The position numbers and the translations under genes are program-made. This document shows, one piece after another, positions 33,501 to 48,500 of a stretch of 64,000 bases of DNA. Position 1 is the first letter of the stretch, and every line of letters starts with the position of its first letter. The notes under the pieces were generated by a model. It saw only the letters and a list, made by a program, of their open reading frames with translations, had not been told where the DNA came from and did not search any database. Origin of the DNA: Elephas maximus indicus (lineage: Eukaryota; Chordata; Mammalia; Proboscidea; Elephantidae); NCBI RefSeq assembly GCF_024166365.1, contig NC_064830.1, positions 87,600,721 to 87,664,720 on the forward strand. The letters run 5' to 3'.

Positions 33501-36500
33501 TTAGGAGTACAAGGTCACGAGGCCCAGGGCTTTAGACCTGATGCTCGGGCTGTGCTCTTATCCACTGTACTACACTGCCAAGTGGTCTGTGGAGCAAGGG
33601 TTCCAATCCTGGAGCCTGGAAACCTGGGAGCGAGTCTCGGCAATGCCACCCTGGCTGTAGGGCCCCGAACAGATCGTGTGAGTAACATGGTGTGGGGTGG
33701 GGAGGAGTCCAAATCCTCCTCACAGGGTTGCTGTAGGCATGGAACAGGTAACAGACCTGAAAGGGTCTGGCTTAACAGACATCAGTGGACATGAATGTGG
33801 TTTTGGAGGAAAAATCATTATTCAGTCTAGAAAGTGAGCCAAGCTAGGGAAACCAGACTAATTACCTCAATCAGCCATTTGTTTTGCACAAACTTCTGTA
33901 GCACTTGCTCGGCTTCCTTCTTTCTCATCTTCTTGCCTTTAAGTTGATCGACCAGGTTCAAAATGTTTGTGGAAGATGCAAAGCCAGATTCTGAGTCAAT
34001 AATCAGTTCCAACTAGAAAAAAGAGCAGGAACTGTGTTCATCTATCAAATCGACAAAACGACTTTGAAGCAATATTACACTTGCCAGCAGGGGTGCAGAA
34101 AAGCAAACGGCCATCTCACAGGCAGACGTGGACACTGGTACCACCCTTCAAGAAAACAAGCCCTAAGTGTGTCCAGTCCTTTTGACTCAGTGGTCACTCC
34201 TGTAACTTCATCCCAAATAATCTTAATGATCAGAAGTCAAGAAGGGTCACCTGACTTCTCTTGCTTCCAACCTCACCTCCCTGAAAGTACGGGAACTGGA
34301 GAATGACGACATAAAGGAGGCAGCGCCTGTCCTTACTCCTCAGGGGACATCAAGGCTAGCACAAGTGGAAGGCTGGAGCCAGGACAGATGAGAGGGCAGA
34401 GCCAGAGAGCACACAGGTCAGGTACCACATTCCTGAGCTCAGTGACAAGTGAGCAAGGAAGAGAGACAGCTCAGGAGCCACGGAAGCAACGTGCACTCAG
34501 CGCCAGGAGGGGCTGACAGGCAAGCTCCCGAAAGCTTCTGCCCAGGGCGGGGCGGGAACACCTGGGAGGGCAGGCTGCCTGCACACACACACAGGTGTGC
34601 ATCCCTCGCCTTTCAGCCCCAGTTCTCAGGCTTGACCACCAAGGGCCTCCAGGGAGACTTAAGCAGTGCTGATTCTAGGGCCTCAGCCTCAGAGATTCTG
34701 CTTCAGCAGATCTGCAGAGGGGCTGGAATGTCTGAATTATTTTTAATTCCCCAGTTACGAAATGAGGGCCACTGTCTTAGCCAGGTGCCCAAGCCAAGTA
34801 CTGGACAAGAGGGACAGAGAGAACAGTTCAGAAGCCTGGTAGATCAGTGTGTCTCAAATGTGAATGTGCAAATAATTCGGAGTCGGGGGGAGCTTCTTAA
34901 AATGCAGATTCAGATTCGTTATCTGGGGAGGGGACTCAGATTCTGCATTTCTGCTCTCAGGTGGTGCTGATGCCACTGGTCCAGGGCACACTCTGAGTCA
35001 CCGAGTACCACTTGGTCCACTGCATCACATACCATGAGGCCCTGCGGTTGCTCACCCAGCCAGGGGTGAAACCTGAAATAGCCCTTCTTTCTCAGGTAGC
35101 CATTGGTGACCTCCCCAGAAATCACCTGGCAGCAGAGGCTGTGAATTCTGGAGAGAAAGAGCTTTTGACCCTCTAAGACTAGTTTCCATTTCTAATGATG
35201 AAGACACAAGCTTCCCGTAAGAAGCCAGGCTGATGGGCAAGGGGAGTTACTGCACTTACAGCCTTTCTAAACAGGTCCAGTTCATTCTCTGCAAAATCCG
35301 AGGCCATTTTGGAAACTGAAGTTGTTGCAAGATTCACCTAAAAGAACAAGTCAGCATGAAGGTCACTGTTTGTTAACTCCTTTGTGGGCCCTCCCTTCCT
35401 CCCTCAACAGGCATCATGCACCTGTGTCCAGCCACTGAGGGGAGTTTGTAATCAGTTTACTATCACAGACTTTACTCTTCAGCTCAGTCAGCGTGCCCGA
35501 CTCTCAGAGATTTTTTTTTTTTAACTTTTATTGTGCTTTAAGTGAAAGTTTACAAATCAAGTCAGTCTCTCATATAAAAATTTATATACACCTTGCTATA
35601 TACGTCTAATTGCTCTCCCTCTAATGAGACAGCCCACTCCTTCCCTCCACTCTCTCTTTTCGTGTCCATTCCGCCAGCTTCTAACCCACTCTTCCCTCTC
35701 ATCTCTCCTCCAGATAGGAGATGCCAACATCCAACTCTCAGAGATTTTAAGGCTCCAAAGGTTGTGCCATACTTTCCAAACTCAGATAAATTTGGGAAGT
35801 TGTCTACATGCCAGTGGCGCTCCAAATATAAAAGGCACTAAGGCACAGAGTAGCAAAGAAATCTGCTTTACTTTGTGTAACCCAACATTTCCACAGGTGT
35901 CTGACTGCATAGCCCTTTTTCACGGAACAGTTGGGAAACTCTGGGCTAGCAGGCTCCTTTCTGAGTATGGGCCTGGTTGGTAAGAGCCTATGAGTGGGTG
36001 GGCAACAACGTCACAGAGGTCTGCCTGGTCTCCTACGACAAGCCTAAGGGTGGTCCCCTAGCCAAGGATGCCCAATGGGTCTCAATCCTAGTGCTCCCCG
36101 ACGTTTCTTCTCCCAGCTTCTATGTTCTGGTCCAAATGAAAACTCATTTTCTTCCTTTAACCCTAATATTCCATACATTTAGGGTGACTTCTTACAGAGA
36201 ACTGTCAAAAAACAAAGTCACACACTGCCATGTCTTGGGTTGGCAAGGCTGCCGTGTGGTGGGGTTAATGAGAACTGACTGAGGTTAAGAGACCTGAGCT
36301 CTAGTTCTGGTTGGGCCCAACCTTGACAACTAGATGACTGTGAACATGTCATTCCCTTCAGAGTCTTGGTTTCTTCATGTGTTTATGGAAACAAAAAAGC
36401 AAAAAACAGAATAATATAGACCTCAGGGCTCACTGTGAGGACAGGAAGATGGTCTGGGTCAGGGAGGTGGGGGCGGTTTCAGTTTCTTTCTACTTCACAT

Positions 36501-39500
36501 CAGGCCCTTGTATAAGGCCAGGCACACTTTCACTCTTTACAAGCAAGGGTGCTCATTCCAAGGCACACTCAGATGTTTCCTTACAAATGCCACAAGAGGG
36601 CTCTCTGTCTTGCACTTAAAAACAAAAACAACCAAACCCGTTGCCCTCAAGTCGATTCCCACTCATAGGGACCCTACAGGACAGAGCAGAGCTGCCCCAT
36701 AGGGTTTCCAAGACTGTAATCTTTACAGAGGCAGACCACCACATCTTTCTCCTGCAGAGCTGCTGGTGGGTTCCAACCATCAACCTTTCCGTTAGCAGCC
36801 AAGCTCTTAACCGCTGCACCACTAGGGCTCCTTGTCTTGTACTTACGAGAGCATAAATGGGTCTCCCATCATCTTCTGTGACTCCTTTCTTTACCTCAAT
36901 ACACAAGGATTCCAGGACACTGTTAATGTTGTTGATGAAGTCCTCCAACTTCTCTACAGTAGCGTTGCCTGTAAATAAACAAGCAAAAAAGGGTGGTGGG
37001 AGGGCATCATTAAGAATATGTAGCTTCTTTCAATCATTCCTTCGCACCTGAACACATATGACAGCAAAGCCAGAGACGGGTGAAGGCCCTGGCCCTCAGG
37101 GGAGAATACCAATCCTGCATGGCTTCTTACATCCTGGGACATTCGAAGTCAAGCAGAGTATAGACGAGGTCCTTGTGAGATAGAAAGGCCCGGGGAATTG
37201 GTATCTGAGACTGCTGTAATTTGTCTTCTGTTCGCATCTCCGACCGCTTCCCCTCCACACAGTTCCCTGCCACCTGATTACTTTTCCCCAGTCAGCACCT
37301 TCTCGCACCGCTCAACGTGCTCAGAACCTGCAACAAGCCCTCGCTGCCCTCAGCATCACATCCCAACTCCTCCACCTTGTCCCCAGCTCCCCGACACTAA
37401 GTCTCTGTCCCCTACACATCCTCACACACACTGTGTATCTCTCTATTCCTTTCGACACACATACATTTACTGAACACTGACCTGCCCGGCCCTGTGCTGG
37501 GCCCTGGTGGAGCAAGAGTGAAGAACAGCACCTCACAGTGGGCTCTCACCACAGGAGAGGTCCTGGCTGAGTGCTTTTCACACAGTAATGAACTGATCCT
37601 CCCCTCAACCACCCGAGGCAGGCACTGGCCTCCTCCTCCTCCTACAGGTAAAGAGGCTGAGGCACAGAGAGTGTCGCACCACTAGGCACTGGCAGAGCAA
37701 GCACCTGGACCCAGACGGTGCTCTTGGCTGGAGCACCAGCCCACCCCACACTGCCCCACCAGCAGGAACCTCACACCCAGGAGTGGACGAGGAAGCCAGC
37801 TACCACTGAGTAGGGTCATCAGTCTGAGGAAGGGCTGCCCAACCCAGTACTGCAGGAGCCTCGGGTGAATGGATGTGGGAGCAGGGACCAGCAGGAATGG
37901 CAGGAATCAGCCAAGGGGAGGACCAAAGATGAGGCTGGAGAGGAGAGCAGAAGCCAGATCACCCAGAGCCCTGCAGGCCAGGGAGGGTGTGACCTTTCTC
38001 CTAGGGGCAACAGGGAGCCTTTTCAGAGTCGGAAGCAGAGGAGGGGCAGGGCCAGCGTTGTGTCCTGGAATTACCCTTTTGAATTGTGATGTTTTTTCAA
38101 CCAGAAGTATGTATTACTGTTGTCACTGTTTTAATTTATGAAAATATAATTAACGATTAATTATTTTTAAAAGATTTGCACCTTAGAAAAATCACTCTGG
38201 AAAAGAAACGGCAGAAAAATAGACAAAATGATATCATTTATGTTAGAAACAATAATAAGCCCAACAAGACAATGCTGTGACTTTCCTATAAGTACATATA
38301 TATATACATGTGAAGAAAAATCCCTGGAAGATGGTCCATCAAGCAGATGACCCTGGTTGTCACTAGGAAGGCACTAAGGTAGGGAGAAGACCACAGCAAG
38401 GCACCTGAGCTTCACCTCTGTCACTTGACTTCTTAAAAACATAATGTATTTCTAAGCTACTTGTGTAATTCAAGTTTAAAAAAATATCAGATCATGTTGG
38501 TGCCAGGAGAGGACAAGGTCACAGCAGCAGTTCATAAACTCTATTAAAGGGCCATGACGTGGGGGCCCAGAGACGCTGATGACAAAGAACACAGCAGTAA
38601 TACTAACATGCAAGTAACAGCAGGGACCTGAATCTTTCTAAGTAAAGCTGTTTTCGTTAAAAAGAAATCAAATAATTTAAATTAAAAATATTAGTAATAA
38701 TAAGTAGGTGATACACGGGACTTGGCAAAAATTGTGATGTGGTAGGACAACGAAACATGGCTATGACTGAGGGAAAACTGATCAGGGAGTGAGACGCCCG
38801 CATATTCTCTGCCCCCATGCCTTTGCTTACGTGTTCTCTCTGTCTGAAATGCCTCCCCTCCTTCCCATTCCTATCTGCCTACAAACCACTAGCATCACCT
38901 CAGATGGCACTTGTTCTGTGAAACCTCTGCCACTGCCTATACGAAGTGCTTTAGCGCTCTCTCGCACTTCCACAGCACGGGAAGCTCTTCAGAGGCTCGT
39001 GAATGTTGTAGCCCAGCTATCCTGTATGAGCCCTTGCCCTCAGCCTTGAGGGAAACCCTTTCTACCCTTCAAAGTACCCAACTCTGGGAAACTTACGCAC
39101 GTGGTAATCAGCACTCAAGAACTACCTCTTACTGAGTGACAGGGTTCTCCGCGGGCAGCAGCCAACCCTGTCCACCCAGTATGACACAGTGGCAAGTCCC
39201 ACCTCCCTTCTGAAAGTGACAATTCACATTTTCCCCTGAAAAGGTCCCTCCTGGGAACCATTCAGAAAAATGTGTTCTGTGGGCAGATCAAAAACTTTCT
39301 AATATAGAGGACTTTCCATACACCTTGTGTGCAGGGAGATGAGCCAACAGCCCTCTCTCCTCTCTCCCACCACCTCTCGTTTGGTGTCCAGCTTCATTTT
39401 TTCACAAACATGTTTTCACTGTATTTTCATTTAAGACAAAACAAAACACACTTCCTACTGCTGTACTTTCGTACTGCAGAAACACACTACCTGCTCTGCT

Positions 39501-42500
39501 GTTCATATTCTCTCGATTCTTACCCTCCTACCACACCAGCTTCCTAGGTAGGGGCCACACCGTGTTCTTCTCAACTTGTTGACGCTCTACATGTTTCTCA
39601 CAGATGTGCCCATGCCGTATTATCTCTTTCTTAATCATTACCTTAGAATAAACTTCTCATGTGCAGCAACCACGTACCTCCCCCACCCCTAAAAAATACG
39701 ACCAGTTTTTGGCAGCAACAGGGGCAGCAGGGGGCCACGGGACTAGCCCGAGGCATGGGCTCTAGCTGGTCCTGCCCTCACCCCTCTCTCCCCATTTCTC
39801 AAGTCTCTGAGGGCCACAAACCCTCTTACCTCCAACTTGACTCCTGCTTAGAACACTCTTCCCTCCAGCCCTTTCTTTACCACCAGCCCTCGCTCCAACC
39901 ACCTGGCTCACTGATCCTTTGGCGTCCTGCACATGTCTGCCTCATGTACGGGCCCTCCCTGACCATGGACTAGGTGAGTTCCCTTGCTCTCTCCTCCCAC
40001 ATTCTCATGCATGACCCTCCTCATCACACTCTGTTCCAGGTACTGGGTGGTCTGGCTGCCCCACTGCAGGAGTCGTCCGTAATGTTTGCTGCCCAGCATT
40101 TATTTCCCTCCCTAACAAGACCCTACACTTTTTTTTTAATTGCCCTCTCTCCATTATGTGTAGTTTTGGTGAGAGAATAATTCCAGGTACCTACATCCAG
40201 AGAACCAGAAATCAGGAAGTTAAAGGGGCCCAATCCTAGGTCAGCCAGGTGTGGACAAAGAACCCACGCTCAGCCAATCAGACACTCTCTCAACATGACC
40301 AAGAGACAGAGGGAGCTGCAGAGGGGAAGGGGTTCTAGCCATGGAGGGTTGCTATGCTTCCTGCATCCTGGTGCCCCTTGGCTGCTGCCCACTCCCCAGC
40401 CTAACTCCCAGCCTTCCATCAGTCGTGAGTCCGTTCTTTCCCAACTGTCTCCCGACACCTTCCTCTTTAAGTTAGCCAGAGAACCCTAATATGCCCATTA
40501 AAGTGTCAAGGTGGCACCAGATCAGTGTTCCCCAAACTCAAGTCTTCAAATCAGCTCATTTGCACTGTTCTGCCCCTATGCTCTCCCTGCTCCTGGAGCC
40601 CATGGTGGAGAAGCTATAGTTTGCAAATCTGGAGGGACACACTGGGCTAAAGAGCAGGGTCTGAGGATCCTTGTGGCCCCAATATCCTATGAGTCCATGG
40701 TCATAATAAGGTACATGAGATAAAGGCCATATCACAAGATTCTGAGGCAGCTATTTCTAGTCTTGGTTCTACCAATCTGAGAGATCTGAGTGCTAATTAA
40801 TAACACTCCTCTCTTCAGAGTCCCAGACCTACTGAGAAGAAGAGAGACATGACTAAGTATTAAACATCAGATATTTGTCAGGTAGAGCTGGATTAGAGGC
40901 CAGTTCCCTCAACACCACTGATCTGCAGTCAGCAATGTGGAAGGACCAGCTACAGGGAGTGAGGAACAAGGCCCTGGTGCTGCCCAAGCTGTCTCTTCAA
41001 AGGAGCAAAAATACATCCTAACCAGGATATTCAGTGCCATGTTTGAGCCAAGCAAGGGTCTATACTGATCTCAGGTGCCACCTGTGTTTTCTCTACTTAT
41101 AAACTGATGTACTGTATATTTCGTATGACCTGTGGTAAAGTCGTTACTGTTGGGCTGAAAACAACAGGCCTCCAACATGTGACTGTAACAAACCTTACTA
41201 TAGGTCAGGCACGATTCATTTGCTTCGTATGTTTAATCATTACAGTCCCAATAACCCCGTAAGGTGGGTACTGTTTTATACACATTCACACACACACAAG
41301 AGGCTTGAAGGTTAAAATAATTTGCCTAGGGTTCCCATAACTTGGAAATGGAGCCCAGGCCTGACTCCAGGACCCCTGCTCTTGGCACCAAGCCACCTAG
41401 TGTCTGTAGAGCAGAGTGAAGGTTCTCAAAGCAAGCCTGGGAGTAGTCCCTATACCAGACCCTACAAGGTCACAACCACGTACCTCCTACACCTGGCACT
41501 GTGGCTTCAGAGTCACAAAGAGGGGCTCAGCCAAGAAAGAAAGCATCCAGGCAATGCCTACTAATGACACCAGAGATTGTACTGGAGAAGGAGGGCTATG
41601 CATACAGAGAAGACACAGCAGGAGCTGGGACCAGCCAACATCCGTCTTTCCCTCGGCAAAGAGAGGAGATCCCACTGGATGGCTCAGCCAGGTCACGGAG
41701 GGGGCTGCAATGCACTGCTTCAGGAGAAGCTCATTTAAAGGCCAAAGACCCAGAAGTGGAGAGAAAAGCACTTTAGCAGGAAATGCCTTTCAGTTGGGGC
41801 AACTGAAAGCTGGGACTCAAGATAGTTGACAGGCTGGGCAGCCCTGAACCAGAGTTCATAGCTCCTCTAAGGAGGATGGGTTGGCTAAATTCATTTTGAG
41901 AGATTTTTTTTTTCCTGGCTACCTCAGTACATATTTTCTCATAAAAATTAAAATTTTATCTTTACCAATGAACCCTTGCTGCTAATCAGAGTCCCTGCTT
42001 CCCCACAGGCTACTGTGACGTAGGAATCACTGTGCACTTGGAGAGCAGGCAATCAGTAGTAAGTCGGTGGCCCTAATCTACGACCAACAAATAGTTTTGT
42101 TCCAAACTAGGCACCACTGACAGGAAATGCTATTTTTAGGCAGAGGAAATAACAGAAAAATATAACACCCCAAGGGAACACACCACATGTGGGCCACCTT
42201 GCCCTCCATGACAGCCCCCTCATTTGAGCTAAGGATGAGACAGCCCAGGCCCTGGATTGGCCACAGGCGCTGGGGCAGACCCAGCCCCGAGAGAGTAGAC
42301 CCCTGAGCTGGGGAGAAGGAAAGGCAGGCAGGCAGGACACTGGGCCAGAGATGTGCGAGGGGCCACTGGACCTCGCTTCTGCTGCAGCTCTCTCTCTGCA
42401 TTCAGATATGCGAGTGAAAAGGTTAACGTTTACAATGGCACTCCCAAAGTATGGCTAGTCAACAGTGCTGAGAGGGGCAGGGACGGAGGGAAAGTTGACA

Positions 42501-45500
42501 AAAAGAAGTGTCTTTTATGTAGTAAATACTAATTATTAGACAAACACTTCTCTACATCTCTCCACCAATCCGCTACGTGCCACAGTACTGCTCCCTCGTG
42601 ATCTCGTGAGACCATCCTTAACAACTGGGAGCCGGGAGGGACTACTGTCTCTGTTTCACAAAAGAGGACACTGAGAGTGAGAGGGGCTAAGGACTTACCC
42701 AAGATCAAAAGGCCAGTGACAAAGTCCAGACCAGAAACCAGAATCTGGCCTTTAGTTCAGTGCAATGACGAAATGACTTGAGCAGTCATTTAAAAAAATC
42801 TTACTTAGAAATGAAGGGATACAAGAATGTCTGAGATTTGCTTCAAAATAGTGTGGGGACTATGTGGTAGGGGTACGGATAATACAAGACTGGCCATGAG
42901 CTGGTCATCACTTCAGCTGGGTTATGGGTACATACCCATATACTATTTTCTCTACCTTTCCATAATAAAAAGTTTTACTCATAGATACAAACATGCACAC
43001 ACATATATGTATATATAACTTCTCAGATTAATCCGAGAAACTGGACTGTAAGAAGAAGATTCATTAACGACCTGCGTTACACAGATGACACAACCTTGCT
43101 AGCTGAATGTGAAGAGGATTTGAAGCACTTACTGATGGATATCGAAGACCGCAGCCTTCCGTATGGATTACGCCTCAACGAAAAGAAAACAAAAATCCTC
43201 ATAATAAGCAACATCATGATAAACAGAGAAAAGACTGAAGTCAAGGATTTCATTTTATTTGGATCTACAATCAGCACCCACGGTAGCGGCAGTCAAGAAA
43301 TCAAACAACACACTGCATGCGGCAAATCTGCTGCAAAAGACCTCTTTAAAGTGTCACCTTGAGATCTAAAATGTACCTGACCCAAGCCATGTTATTTTCA
43401 GTTGCCTCATACGCATGTGAAAGCTCGACAATGAATAAGGAAGCATTGGTATATTTGAATTATGTTGTTGGCAAAGAATATTGAATATGCCACGGACTGC
43501 CAAAAGAACCAACAAATCTGTCTTGGAAGAAGTATAGCCAGAATGCTCTTAGAAGAGAGGATAGTGAAACTTTATCTCACATACTTTTGACATGTTATCA
43601 GGAGGGACCAGTCCCTGGAGAAGGACAACACGCCTGGTAAAACAGAGGGTCAGTGAAAAAGAGGAAGACCTGCAATGAGATGGGCTGACACAGTAGCTGT
43701 AACAATGGGCTCAAACACAGCGTAGGCCCAGGCAACGTTTCGTTCTGTGTACATAGGGTCACTATGAGTCAGAACTGACTCGATGGCACCTAACAACATA
43801 CATATATTTCAGTGTTCAACAACCACATAACTTGACCCTTAACACTCAAGAGCCAGAATCGAAAAAAAAAAATGAGTGTCCCGTAACAAGGTGGGTTAGC
43901 TCAGGGTCTCTGACAGTATAGGAGGAATTTACCAGTTGCCACCAAATCGATCCAACTCATGGCAACTTCATGTGTGTCAGAGTAAAACTGTGATCCATAA
44001 AGTTTTCAACAGCTGATTTTTCAGAAGTAGAAGCACCTCTGGGTGGATTCAAACCTCCAATCTTTCTGTTAGCAGCTAAGTGCATCAACTGTTTGCACCA
44101 CCCACAGACTCTACATCCGCGGGACAAGCTCTTAATAACAGATGGCTTTTAAACTATTGTTAAAGATCCATTTCAGAGCATACAGAGGTAATTTTTTTTT
44201 TTTTTTTTTAATTAAGAGGTTATTTCAGTTAGAAAGTTTACTCTTCGGTCTTATTTCAAATGGCGGTGCTTAAAACTTTAATTTTCAGTACTTGGCCCAT
44301 TCCCCACATCTTGGCGGCCATGCATTAGGTGCCTGAAAGCCCACAGTAACACTGCTGCAGGAGTGACAAGGACACACTTGCTGTCCCTATAGCTAGAGTA
44401 AACCCACCTACTGGGCAGTCCCCTTGCCCAAGGTATACTGAGCAATATTGACTTGTTCCCAACAATGATACTGAACATGTAAAGTCCTGAATTACAATGT
44501 GAGTCATCACAGAAAAGGTAAACCACTTTCAGCAGAATTTCACTGTTGATACTGTTAACATACATTTCATTTTAAACTCACCCTTTGAAAACAGATGGTC
44601 CACCTATTGTTGGGACGAGTGGCTTTCACGCTGTTTCTGTGGAGCACTGTCCCACCTAGAAGCCGTCAATGACTTCCCGCCACCCTATCCACATGCCTGC
44701 CTGATGGACCCTATCACTGCCCAGTCCCCATTTCCTGCGCTCCCCCTTCACTCTGCCCTCCAATCACATGGCCCTCCTTCTGTCGTGCACACATGCAAAG
44801 CTCCTCCCCATCTCAGGACCTGCACACATGTTGTTCCTTTGACTTGGAAAGCTTCTCCCCCAGATCTTTGCATGGCTGCCTTCACCTTACAGGCATCAAC
44901 AAAAACATCACCTCAGCAGAAAGCCCTCACCGAGACCTTGGCCAAAACCACATCCCCGGGCATGCTCTACCACATCCTTCACTGTATCTTCTTATCAGCA
45001 CTCAGCACCTAAAACTACATTCATCTGTCTACCAGTCATTGTCTTCTGCCCTTCTCTATTCTTACTGGAATGTAAGCTCCCTGAGGGCTGGGACTCTGCT
45101 GCTCTTGTTCACCATTATATCACTGTATCACCAAGAGCACTGCTGGACACACAACAGACCAAACACATGTTCACTGGCTGACCGACAGAGATGTGCTATA
45201 TCAGTGGTGACCACACCTTCTGGATTTTCTGGGAAAATCACAGCATCAGGAATGCAACCCTACATAATGATTCCTAGTACACTATTATACTCATATTATG
45301 GATTTTCTGACAGTCACTACCACCACCTACACCCCCACTACCCAGCCCTGCCTGGGATCAGATGACATAGAGAGGAATACAGAAGGAAGGGGCAGCAACT
45401 AGCATTACAGAACGGGTACTGAGAAGTACCCTGTGCAGGCACTTACCATGAATTCCCTCATTTAATCCTCACAACTTTTCCAAAAGGTAGATATGATTTC

Positions 45501-48500
45501 CTTTATAAACAGAAAGCTGAGACTCAGAAAAGCAGAAGAACTTTCCCAAGTCCCTGTAGAAACAGGTTTTGAACCCATGTCTTTGAACAATGGTTTCACT
45601 GTTCCTGCCAGGGCAAGTCTGGTGGTGGAGTTTGTGGTACTCCTATTGAAGGATTCATTCCCACTCCTCCCACCCACCCATACACGACCTCCCTTGTGTT
45701 TGGGATCTAGTGCATGATGCATTCCAAAGCAAATGATGTCTACACTTGGAAGAGTGACGCACACAGACATCCCAGCTCAGAGATCCCTGCTGGCCTGAAT
45801 GTACTGCTGGGGATCGGTCCCACCCTGGGTCCTGCACTGCACAAAGTCAAGAGTGGGCTGTGATTTGGACACATCTAGTCCACACCAAGAGCCAGGTATT
45901 TGCAAGCAACAACAGTGTTAATTTTCTCATGGTTAAAGTGATTCTTGAACCCAAAGATTTCTATCTAACCACATGACAATTACCTGTTGTGAAACTCTAC
46001 ACGTTGAAAAATTCATTGAGTCACACTTTCGATGTCAGTTTTCATGCTAATTTTTTGCTACTTTTAGGTTATGACCACAGACCTAATCCCCCTTGATAAA
46101 CTGACAATTAAGCTTATTAATTGTTCATCGTAGCCACAGGACAGAGGTACAAAGAAATCCTTAAAAGTAGAAGGAAATTTTACTTGGAACTAGCTTCTAA
46201 TTATCACAAAGCTTTCCTTGGAAAGAGAGGTGCTGACAGATATGACTGCAATACGAGATGGAAAACTACACAAAGACGTCAAGAATGTCACTGATGACCC
46301 ACTATTAACGCTTGCTGCCTCACGATGGTCATGAGCCCTCAAGTATGCACAAAGACACCAGAGCAAATAAAGACATGTAAATTGGCATGAGGAAAACAAA
46401 TACGGGATGAAGGCGGATAAAAGTTTGACAAAAACCGAAAATATTATCAAACCCCGATTTTCCTCTGCTATCGAGTTCACTAATCTAGTTTTGACACATG
46501 CACTTTAGCCAACTGGTTTTTCTGCCTGAACATCACATTATTTATTCTGCTCACTGAAATAATTCAAATCGTAATTTTTTAATCTAAAAGTTTAGATACT
46601 TTTGTTCTTAGCACAAAAGATAAGTGAAATGCTTAAAAAGAGAAAAATTTTAAAAACATGGCTTGACCATACAGCATAATTAACTGCAAAATGTTGGTGC
46701 TGGAGAAAGATGCTTGGTAAAGTGGAGGGCCAGCGAAAGAGAAGAAGACCATCAACGGGATGGACTGACACAGTGGCTACAACAATGGGCTCAAGCATAA
46801 CAACGATTGTGAGGATGGTGCAGGAACTGGCAGTGTTTCGTTTTGCTGTACATAGGGTCTCTATGAGTTGGAACCGACCTGATGGCGCCTAACAACAACA
46901 GAGAGTATAGCTCAGTACCTCCCAGCAATTTGGCAACCACTGGAGTAAGAATGAGAAGAAACATCAATGGATGCTAAAGCTAGTGGATGAAAGCAGGCTG
47001 AGGACTGGGCTATTTATCTTGTCTCAAAGTACCCTCCCACAAAATGCTTATCACATTGGAAACAGAGTAACTTGACAGTGGAGAAACCTGGAAGACATTA
47101 TCTTCATCAACTGTATACCCCCTGCTAGAATGCAAAGAGAAGTACACGGTATCACTTCTATATTATCTCTGCCAAAAAATAACACCTGACCTGATGTGAT
47201 ACATTTGTCAAAGTCCATAGGACTGTACAACACAAAGAGTGAACCCTAATATAAACTATGGACTTCAGTTAGTGAGACTGTATTGACACTGGTTCATCAG
47301 CTGTAACAAATGCACCACGTGAATGCAAGGTGTTTAATACCAGGAAAAACTGTGTGCAGAGGGGAGACGGGCACATAGGAACTCTTTCTGCACAATTTTT
47401 CTATAACCCCAAAACTGCTTTTAAAAATAAAAAAAAAAAGGGCAACTGAAAAAAAAAGCACGGCCTGAATCTAATCAGGAGGAAACATCAGACAAACCTA
47501 AACAGAGGAACATTCAAAACTGGACTGTCCAATACAGTAGCCACAAGCACAAAGTGCCTGCTGAGCACTCGAAATATGCCTAATCTCAATTAAAATATGC
47601 TGTAAGTGCAGAGGAAACCCTGATGGCACAGTGGTTAAGAGCTATGGCTGCTAACCAAAACGTCGACAGTTCGAATCCACCTGCCACTGCTTGGAAACTC
47701 TTTGGGGGCAGTTCTACTCTGTCCTGATAGGGTTGCTATGAGTCAGAACAGACTCAATGGCAACAGGCTTGTTTTTTGGGTTTTTTTTGTTTTGTTTTGT
47801 AAGTGTAAAATATACACTAGATTTCAAAGAGGTAATACAAAAAATATATAAAATGTCTCATTGGTAACTTTTTATATTGATTATTATTGTCATTGTTAGT
47901 TGTCATCAAGTCTGCTCCAACTCATGGTGACCTTGTGTCTTATACAGAATGAATTGTTGCCCGGTCCTGGGTCATCTTCACAACCATTGGTATGTGTGAG
48001 TCCATTGTTGAGACTATTTTATGTTGATTACATACTGAAATGATAATATCTTAGACATATTATATTATAGTATTAAAATTAATTTCACCTGCTACTTTTT
48101 ACTGTTTTGAACGTGGCTACCAGAAAATTTTAAATGACACGTGTAGCTTACATTATATTCCTATCAGACAGCACTGTTCTACAAAATAATTATCCTGTAA
48201 TCCTTAAAAAATCAAGGTCATAAAGATTAAGGAAAGACTGAAGAATTACTCCCGATTTAAGGAGTCTAAAGAGACATAACAATGAAATGCAACATGTGGA
48301 TCCTTTGCTAAAAATCAGTAGTGGGACAACTGCCAAAAAAAAAAAAAAAAAAAAAAGCCCTTGCTGTCCAGTTGATTCTGACTCATAACGACCCTATTAG
48401 GACAGAGCAGAACTGCTCCATAGGGTTTCCAAGGAGCGGCCAGTGGATTCGAACTGCCGACCTTTTGGTTAGCAGCACTGTGCCACCAGAGCTCCACTGG

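Larger units (their letters stand above)
29087..33865 (-). other. NSMCE1 intron 5
   Basis: It holds an L1 (29890-31053), the second copy of an unrecognised repeat (31054-31857), a MIR-like piece near 33160 and a SINE (33236-33450). From 31858 to 33150 no element is recognised. Confidence 0.8.
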
